DNA from: a virus
IMG/VR virus record: IMGVR_UViG_3300040801_001280
Coordinates: 1-35,073 of that record
DNA: 35,073 nt
Strand: one strand, 5' to 3'
Shown: positions 30,374 to 35,073 of the stretch, one piece after another
How positions within the stretch are numbered: the first letter of the stretch is position 1
Layout of the letters: every line of letters begins with the position of its first letter
Notes under the pieces: model-generated
Database searches by the model: none
What the model was told of the DNA's origin: nothing
The model's input: the letters and a program-made list of their open reading frames with translations, nothing else
Position numbers and translations under genes: made by a program

Positions 30374-30586
30374 TTACTTGTCTCTAAGAGACTCTCTGAA
30401 TGTTCCAAAGACAGTCTCGTTTTTAAAATCTATAGTGACTTTATCAGCAGCGCTATGCTTCTTCACCAGCTGGACCCACCACGGGACCGGTTTGATCTTC
30501 GGGCACTTCTTTGTCCACCTTCCTAACCAGAACCCTGCCACCATCGCTGCGGGTAACGATATGAGCATCAGTATTGTCTGTTCCAT
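30374..30586 (-). CDS. Small membrane protein nested in an overlapping frame
   Basis: A 70-residue protein with one N-terminal transmembrane helix (TILMLISLPAAMVAGFWLG) and a basic, then mixed soluble tail (RWTKKCPKIKPVPWWVQLVKKH). Its first 134 bases overlap the end of the 30453-30926 gene in another frame. A nested start inside a gene end is frequent in phage lysis or membrane genes. The helix and Trp-rich interface (PWW) argue for expression. Its stop lies 5 bases before the start of the next gene. Confidence 0.6.
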   Translation of the reverse strand: MEQTILMLISLPAAMVAGFWLGRWTKKCPKIKPVPWWVQLVKKHSAADKVTIDFKNETVFGTFRESLRDK

Positions 30587-30926
30587 CAGCAGTGGTATTA
30601 TTAGTATTCATTGTCTGTTTATATTCTACAGTTTTCTTAAAAGCTTCTCATTGAGCTGGACCTAACATAGGACCTCATTTACCAGCAGCATCTCTTTTTT
30701 TAGGAGAATAGAAAAGACCGGGAGTAGAGCAGCCACAAGTGTGGCAACGCCCTAGCTCCAAACAATCTTTACATTTAGCTGCTCTGTAAATAACCTGTTC
30801 TTGTTCGTGTTTCTGTAGATTTCTAGACGACAGTGAGTTACGTGTACCCTCTAAGAAGTTACGTATGTTATGGGGTGTTATATCTGTTAGTTTAATTTTA
30901 CCTTTATTATCTTTCTCACTCATCAT
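30453..30926 (-). CDS. Zinc-ribbon protein, crAss-type conserved
   Basis: A 157-residue protein, extended past two UGA codons (AAGK-UGA-GPM and PAQ-UGA-EAFKK). The centre has CKDCLELGRCHTCGCSTPG, a four-Cys zinc site with the phrase G-C-x-T-P-G-x-F-Y-S-P, followed by RWGPM-x-x-x-x-x-W-x-x-F-K, as in small conserved proteins of crAss-like phages. The last 45 residues are Asn/Thr-rich and of low complexity, and there the gene overlaps the nested membrane protein. Function unknown. Confidence 0.7.
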
Positions 30927-30955
30927 GATATAGGTTATAGACTTGTATGGTTCAC

Positions 30956-31297
30956 CTAAACGGTGGGAGCTTTAATGATACCTTCTGACGGTACTCGGGA
31001 GAGCTTATTCTCTTTAGCGTCTCTAACAGTTGCAAGTAAGTCCTTAAGAAATCTGGCTAGCTTAGAAAAGTTCATTACGATCCACATGAAAGAGAACTTA
31101 CGTGGGAGATCAATATTATCTAAGAGTTCTTCTAAGTGAAACATAATGTTACGTACTGTAACTTCCAAGTCTACTTTCTCGGAAATTGCTAGACTTAGCT
31201 GATGGTTAGTCTCTTCAAGTTGTTTATTTGCCTGTAAGAGCTCGTCTACTAGCTTAGCTTTAGGAGCTCGTGTTAGAGCGGTTTTAGTCATTTTCAT
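30956..31297 (-). CDS. Helical protein of unknown function
   Basis: A 113-residue, mainly helical protein: a coiled coil (KLVDELLQANKQLEETNHQLSL region), a hydrophobic helix (FSFMWIVMNFSKLARFLKDLL) and a short unstructured end. The start lies within the last codons of the GroES-like gene (14-base overlap), indicating coupling. The hydrophobic segment could be membrane-associated. No family recognised. Confidence 0.65.
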   Translation of the reverse strand: MKMTKTALTRAPKAKLVDELLQANKQLEETNHQLSLAISEKVDLEVTVRNIMFHLEELLDNIDLPRKFSFMWIVMNFSKLARFLKDLLATVRDAKENKLSRVPSEGIIKAPTV

Positions 31298-31694
31298 TAT
31301 AATCTACGATTTTTGTTTCTAAATGTTCTGGTGTAATTAATAATAATCCTGTGAAGTCAGCCACTTGTTGTAGCTTATCTTCAATGAGCCAATTAGATTG
31401 GTTTTTAGCGTGACTTAGTACGGATACCATATCCCCTAGAGAATAATCCATATCTTCTTTCTCCATAAGGCTTTTTGCGCAAGCAGAGATGTAGCGGATA
31501 TATCCTACCAAAGAGTATTTCTCTTTATCAATTCTAGCTGCAGGTCTTCCTCCATCAGTCTCATAAGATTTGTACTTTGGCATATAGATGCCAGATTCTG
31601 ATTTATCGGAAGTCTCTGGGTAAGGTATAAGTTGTACTATCACACCTCGTTTACCTTGAGGCTCGAAGTTTTTAAGAGATAATTTGTTGCTCAT
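31284..31694 (-). CDS. GroES-like co-chaperonin
   Basis: A 136-residue protein with the GroES order of motifs. RGVIVQLIPYPETSDKSESGIYMP matches the usual R-V-L-V-x-P-x-x-x-x-x-x-S-G-I-x-L-P. VGYIRYIS matches the G-x-V-x-A-x-G strand. YSLGDMVSVLSHAKNQSNWLIEDK corresponds to the x-V-G-D-x-V-x-F-x-x-x strand and roof. FTGLLLITPEHL matches the terminal L-x-x-x-D-I-L-A strand. It is about 40 residues longer than bacterial GroES through an insert at residues 45-60. Partner of the phage GroEL is inferred, although the two genes lie 4.5 kb apart. A divergent sequence makes this assignment moderate. Confidence 0.6.
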   Translation of the reverse strand: MSNKLSLKNFEPQGKRGVIVQLIPYPETSDKSESGIYMPKYKSYETDGGRPAARIDKEKYSLVGYIRYISACAKSLMEKEDMDYSLGDMVSVLSHAKNQSNWLIEDKLQQVADFTGLLLITPEHLETKIVDYNEND

Positions 31695-31884
31695 TGATAT
31701 CTAGGTTTTTGTCGTCTTGATCAGTTCCATTAACTGTTTCGTTATGTGCTTCGATAATAAGATTAAAGAGAGCTTCTTCTAAAGCTTCTTTCTTACTTGT
31801 ATCAGTCCAATTGATCTTTTCTAGGGCCACTATTAACATAGATGTAAGCTCCATTTTACGGGCCTGTTGCATTTGTGGGTGCAT
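31672..31884 (-). CDS. Small helical protein
   Basis: A 70-residue protein, helical (SMLIVALEKINWTDTSKKEALEEALFNLIIEAH region) with an acidic, Asn/Asp-rich C-terminus. Its end overlaps the GroES-like start by 23 bases, so the two are probably translated together. No family recognised. Confidence 0.6.
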   Translation of the reverse strand: MHPQMQQARKMELTSMLIVALEKINWTDTSKKEALEEALFNLIIEAHNETVNGTDQDDKNLDINEQQIIS

Positions 31885-31900
31885 GTTTAGTTTTTGTGTG

Positions 31901-32296
31901 TTATTTATCTTTTTCGTCTTCTTGAAAATTAACTAAATATTTTCTGGAATTGTTCGGCATAATTCTTGATTTATGGTAATCCTTTACCTTATGTCTTATA
32001 TTCCACATATAGTTAATTTGATTTTTGTATCTGTTAGCTGCCTCTTGAGCATCTTCTCGGTCTCAGTCTAGATTACGCAAACGTTCTATATTTTGTGTAA
32101 CTCTAGAATAAGGAGCAGCCTTTGGGATATAAAAGTTACCTAAGTGATGTATCATTATAGACGGGTGAGTTGGGTGGGATAGTTCTTTTCTTAGCCAACC
32201 GAACTGCGATAAAATAACATCTCTACAAACTTTCTCAGGTATACCTAGTAATTCAGCTGTAGCGCTAATTAGATGTTCTATGCTCTTTATAATCAA
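31901..32296 (-). CDS. HU/IHF-like protein, crAss-type
   Basis: A 131-residue protein extended by one UGA (RNLD-UGA-DRED). The first 75 residues follow HU/IHF topology: two helices (IEHLISATAELLGIPEKVCRDVI), then WLRKELSHPTHPSIMIHHLGNFYIPKA, where H-H-L-G-N-F-Y-I matches the I-x-G-F-G-x-F beta core. The DNA-binding arm is short or missing. The C-terminal 55 residues are a helical basic extension. IHF-type proteins are a recurrent crAss-like gene. DNA bending in packaging or transcription is inferred. Confidence 0.55.
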
Positions 32297-32684
32297 ACCT
32301 AAAAATTATATCCTTATGTCCTTTATTTTCTTTAGCCTCTAATAGTTCTTCTACAGTCTGAGATATATATCTTTGAAGATATATGACTGAGTCAGAGTCT
32401 CTTTTAAGATATCCTTTACCTATTAGAGCATAAATCTTATTATTAAGATTCTCTTTAGTTAGTTCCCAATTTAAAAACTCCTTAGCATTTCTAATAACTT
32501 TTTGCTTAGCCTGTAAAGAGAATAATTGGTACTTAAATTTTTTAGGTAAAAGTAAAAACTCAGTTAAGAGTTCTATCTCTTTCTCTGTCAATATCTTGTC
32601 CTGATTAGGCTGAGCTGCATTTATAAGGTCGAAATACTTATAAATCAAGGACCTTTCCGATAGATTGGGGTAACTTATTAACAT
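32265..32684 (-). CDS. Helical crAss-type conserved protein
   Basis: A 139-residue protein, largely helical, with a winged-helix-like arrangement in the middle (KKFKYQLFSLQAKQKVIRNA, LTKENLNNKIYALIGKGYLKRDSDSVIYL). The pattern of a recognition-like helix followed by K-G-Y-L-x-R-D-x-D-x-V-x-Y suggests a DNA-binding wing. It overlaps the HU/IHF-like gene by 32 bases and the upstream gene by 47 bases. A regulatory role is plausible but not shown. Confidence 0.65.
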   Translation of the reverse strand: MLISYPNLSERSLIYKYFDLINAAQPNQDKILTEKEIELLTEFLLLPKKFKYQLFSLQAKQKVIRNAKEFLNWELTKENLNNKIYALIGKGYLKRDSDSVIYLQRYISQTVEELLEAKENKGHKDIIFRFDYKEHRTSN

Positions 32685-33225
32685 TGTAAATATATTTATA
32701 ACTTAATAATTGTTTAGGAGTTCTATTGCCTCCAAATCAGGAAGGTAATGTTCTGTATAACTTATCTTGTTGACTAGTCAAATCTGAGAAGGTCATCAAT
32801 ATTTCCTCGTGATTAGTTGTATTCATTAGTCGTACTTTTAACTCAGTTGCTTCTAATGTAAACTCTATGAGGAGTTCGTCTTGGGGCTTTATGCCCGAGA
32901 GAATATTTGAAGTCTCTCATTTCTTATGATGTCCTTGGTCATGATAGTATATACAAGCTTCAAAACAATCCTTCTTTCTATTTCATCTTCACCCTATCAT
33001 ATAGGACTGGTAGCGGGAGTAGATTCATCTAGGGGATAGAGATAGTCCCACTAGTTTTGATCAGTCCATCTCATCATCCCGATACCTGGGTAACTCATAC
33101 TTAGAGTTTTCAGTAAGTTGAATTACCCATTGGTGTCGCACTGGTTGATGGTATCGGTAGACCTTAGGTAGGTCAAAATAGAAGTGGGTGTGTGGGAGGT
33201 TATATTTTCTTCTGTAGGTATGCAT
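32638..33225 (-). CDS. Unassigned protein with six UGA-Trp codons
   Basis: A 195-residue protein invisible under the standard code: six UGA codons (EMD-UGA-SK, SPR-UGA-IY, IG-UGA-R-UGA-NRK, HKK-UGA-ETS, LPS-UGA-FGG) against one UGG. It is rich in aromatic residues and His in the first half (YFDLPKVYRYHQPVRHQW). The second half is alpha/beta (LLIEFTLEATELKVRLMN). No family recognised. It has the densest UGA use in the window, so its translation depends most on the UGA-reading tRNA. Confidence 0.72.
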
Positions 33226-33229
33226 ATTA

Positions 33230-33358
33230 TTAATGCTTATCTTTATCCTTAGGAGTTAAATAACAGGCTAGTCACCCAAATCCTCATCCTGCTATAGCTA
33301 AAGCTATAAGGATAGTTCAGGGAGAGTTATCTGCCGTTAATAAAATTTCGTATGGCAT
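33230..33358 (-). CDS. 42-aa membrane microprotein with UGA-Trp
   Basis: The frame MPYEILLTADNSP-UGA-TILIALAIAG-UGA-GFG-UGA-LACY ends with KDKDKH. It is one transmembrane helix with Trp at both interfaces if UGA is Trp. The start is inside the end of the upstream gene (32-base overlap) and its stop lies 4 bases before the next start. It was missed by standard gene calling because of the three UGA codons. Confidence 0.6.
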
Positions 33359-33839
33359 TATAGATAAATTTATCTGTTATTTCCTCTACAACTGACTCGG
33401 TGTTCTTGTCGGAAACCACTTCTTGCATTTGGTGCATCTGAGGTTCATTATGTTGTTTTGGGTTGAGCAAGCTTTGCAGGTCTTCTTCAACCGCTTGTAA
33501 TTCATCTTCAAGATCTTCATGATGATCTATTAATTTATTAACTTTATGTTCTAGTCTGTCTATTTGAGTAGCATAGTGAGATAGATCTCCTTTGAGGGTA
33601 ATACGCCTGTTGATAAGGTCTCTATATTGAACTTTTTCTTGATAGTTCATATGAGATGTATCATACTTAGGCTTTCTATCTTCTTGGATCTGCTCAAAGT
33701 AGAAGTTCTGTAAGTATTCCTCCATAGCCTCTCGTACTTGGGAGGGCTCTCCTTCAAATATCTTACTTCTTCCATTAATCGTTATAATAGAATTTACGTA
33801 ATCGGGAGATGATTGATGAGAGTAAATTTTAACATCCAT
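33327..33839 (-). CDS. Coiled-coil protein, first gene of the minus-strand operon
   Basis: A 170-residue protein. The N-terminal 50 residues are beta-rich (DVKIYSHQSSPDYVNSIITING). The rest is helical, with a clear heptad coiled coil at residues 80-130 (ATQIDRLEHKVNKLIDHHEDLEDELQAVEEDLQ region). No UGA, no Trp. It is the first gene after the proposed promoter at 33858-33888. Function unknown. Confidence 0.7.
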   Translation of the reverse strand: MDVKIYSHQSSPDYVNSIITINGRSKIFEGEPSQVREAMEEYLQNFYFEQIQEDRKPKYDTSHMNYQEKVQYRDLINRRITLKGDLSHYATQIDRLEHKVNKLIDHHEDLEDELQAVEEDLQSLLNPKQHNEPQMHQMQEVVSDKNTESVVEEITDKFIYNAIRNFINGR

Positions 33840-33857
33840 TGTATTTTCTTGTTTTTG

Positions 33858-33888
33858 ATTATATACAAAGATAAGTAAAGAATGTCAA
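33858..33888 (-). promoter_or_regulatory. Sigma70-type promoter for the minus-strand genes
   Basis: The minus strand has a perfect -35 TTGACA (33883-33888) and -10 TATAAT (33858-33863), 19 bases apart; TATATA two bases closer gives the ideal 17. Bacteroidota housekeeping promoters usually have a different -33/-7 form (TTTG and TAnnTTTG). TATCTTTG is also present between the boxes. The start codon lies 19 bases downstream. Confidence 0.55.
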
Positions 33889-33984
33889 ACTTTCTAATTA
33901 ACTTAAAGAAAAATGTAGATACACCTTTCCCTTTACCCAAATAGTACGTTTTTTTTGTATTATTTCGGTTAGGAAACTTTAGCG

Positions 33985-34330
33985 TAGGTACTTCGCTGTG
34001 CGGCAGTGCTATCTACTTAACTTAAATTTAGTGATGGAAGTTATGTTGCCCTTTGTTCGACTTTAATACTCATCTAGTCATTTCTTCCTCTAGAATAAGA
34101 GTATATGTTTAGTTCTACTGCAATTAACTATTATTGCCCATATTAAATCTAAGGTTCGATTACCTCAGGTCTAAGATCTTACTTTAGACCCTCACCACAC
34201 AGTTTATAACCAGGCCATTTGCGACTCTATCGGAGAAAACTCCGACCCTTATTTAGGATCTACAACCCGACTTCTGCACCTCTAACTATCCGTTGGGACC
34301 CTCGAGGCGGATCTAAGGAGTCTGTTATCT
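33985..34330. other. Stop-dense intergenic region with strong hairpins
   Basis: No credible gene on either strand. Hairpins: TCGGAG-AAAA-CTCCGA around 34230-34246, GGTCTAA paired with TTAGACC around 34169-34191, and ATCCG paired with CGGAT enclosing CCCTCGAGG around 34286-34310. These could be leader RNA, a structured noncoding RNA or origin elements. I cannot assign a class. Confidence 0.4.
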
Positions 34331-34540
34331 TGTGGATAAGTGGGTGCAATATACATAATATATTTTTTATAACCAAATAGGAAAACAAAGTTTGTTTTGA
34401 TTTTTCTACTTTTCTATAGCGTTTATCCTATATTTTTTATAAAAATTTTTTTTATATATAAGTTTGGGTACCTTATATATTATATAAGAATGTAAGTTTG
34501 AGTACATTAAAAAAATATATAGTTGTGAGCTTGAGTACGA
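34331..34540. other. Candidate replication origin: DnaA box, AT-rich DNA, direct repeats
   Basis: A perfect DnaA box TTATCCACA lies on the minus strand at 34331-34339. It is followed by about 180 bases of highly AT-rich DNA with long T and A runs, and three direct repeats of AAGTTTGRGTAC (34460, 34494 and 34527; the third starts GAGCTTGAGTAC) at 33-34-base spacing. The site is the divergence point between minus- and plus-strand genes. Repeats could equally be promoters or operators for the plus-strand gene. Confidence 0.4.
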
Positions 34541-34634
34541 CCACAACAACAGCCCCTCTATGTTTTGGCCGAGCCAAGCCCCCCGGTGGGGAGGGATGGG
34601 GTAGGTCACATTACTTAATCAAAACTTTTTAGTT

Positions 34635-35073
34635 ATGGCATTTGGAAAAGCGGAAAGCGTAGAACAAGCCAAAAAGCGCATCAAAGCCGGAGAAACGAAA
34701 TTTGCAACGGGATTGTCCGAACAGGCAGTACCTGCCGCAATTACTAAATCCGGTTTGTACAAGGGTAGGATTGCGTCAGACAAACTCTATTGGCGTAAGT
34801 ACCAGAATCCCATCAATGGGGTACATGGTGCTTATTACGTTAAGGTAGACGTTAACGGAGCAATTGTCTACACTAAAGCTACGGAGAACATTGTCGACCA
34901 ACTTAGCGTAAACCTACCCGTTACTATTGAGGTTAGGCTTAATGTACCACTTCCCACAGATGGGGGTGAACGCAAAGTATCATTTGCGGGCTTCCCAATT
35001 GGGGAAGACGATAGCGCAACATCTCCAGACCAGACCACAGAGGAGGATCTCGCAGAAATGAGAAAAGAACTCA
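34635..35073 (+). CDS. First plus-strand gene (partial), unassigned
   Basis: The N-terminal 146 codons of a gene running off the right edge, starting MAFGKAESVEQAKKRIKAGE. A beta-rich domain follows (GLYKGRIASDKLYWRKYQ, YYVKVDVNGAIVYTKATE, VNLPVTIEVRLNVPLP), then an acidic Asp/Glu/Thr tail begins. A compact beta domain with an acidic tail at the head of the divergent module would fit a single-stranded DNA-binding protein, but no diagnostic motif is seen. Codon use is visibly more GC-rich than the minus-strand genes, with no UGA so far, as expected for an early gene translated under the host code. Confidence 0.7.
   Translation, partial: MAFGKAESVEQAKKRIKAGETKFATGLSEQAVPAAITKSGLYKGRIASDKLYWRKYQNPINGVHGAYYVKVDVNGAIVYTKATENIVDQLSVNLPVTIEVRLNVPLPTDGGERKVSFAGFPIGEDDSATSPDQTTEEDLAEMRKEL

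Noticed and set aside
34406-34609. A 67-codon minus-strand frame in the intergenic region
   Set aside because: It is made of poly-T/A DNA across the direct repeats, with Tyr/Lys/Ile bias and no plausible start context.

Overview
The window is about 35 kb of a tailed-phage genome, most probably a large, intron-rich crAss-like phage (Crassvirales) of a Bacteroidota host. The evidence is the gene order TerL, portal, scaffold-like protein, major capsid protein and then tail genes, all on the minus strand; recognisable crAss-type conserved proteins; and SprB-type adhesin repeats typical of Bacteroidota. UGA is a sense codon here. About 50 in-frame UGA codons fall where tryptophan is expected, and every gene assigned below ends in UAA or UAG. 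Read with the standard code, most tail genes, TerL and portal look broken; read with UGA=Trp they are intact.

Layout, following minus-strand transcription from right to left. At the right edge (34.3-35.07 kb) is a divergent intergenic region with a perfect DnaA box, AT-rich DNA and three direct repeats, followed by the start of a plus-strand gene. From 33.84 down to 29.0 kb is a tightly overlapping set of small genes, including a GroES-like protein and an HU/IHF-like protein, behind a near-consensus sigma70-type promoter. From 28.9 to 26.94 kb are two structured RNA genes, each split by a group I intron that carries a homing endonuclease. One is a UCA-anticodon (UGA-reading) tRNA with a PD-(D/E)XK endonuclease. 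The other is a tmRNA whose intron sits in the T-loop and carries a LAGLIDADG endonuclease. Next come GroEL, TerL, portal and a scaffold-like protein (26.9-19.1 kb).

The major capsid gene (19.09-14.38 kb) is spread over five exons separated by four group I introns (three with HNH endonucleases, one with LAGLIDADG). The next virion gene probably carries a fifth intron, whose HNH gene shares the host gene's start codon. From 12.4 to 0 kb are virion and tail genes: a connector-like protein, an abundant-type 456-aa protein followed by a terminator, several Ig/SprB-like secreted-type proteins, a nucleotidyltransferase, a fibre with ten repeats, and the start of an arabinofuranosidase-B-like tail protein.

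How the parts may work together: UGA reading of TerL, portal and tail genes needs a UGA-decoding tRNA, and the one present can only mature after self-splicing. That places a ribozyme step upstream of late gene expression. The tmRNA next to it has the same dependence. The proteins expected to be most abundant (MCP, the 456-aa protein, scaffold, GroEL) use only UGG for Trp. Intron boundaries are supported by P1 and P10 pairings read by eye. No searches or folding programs were run.
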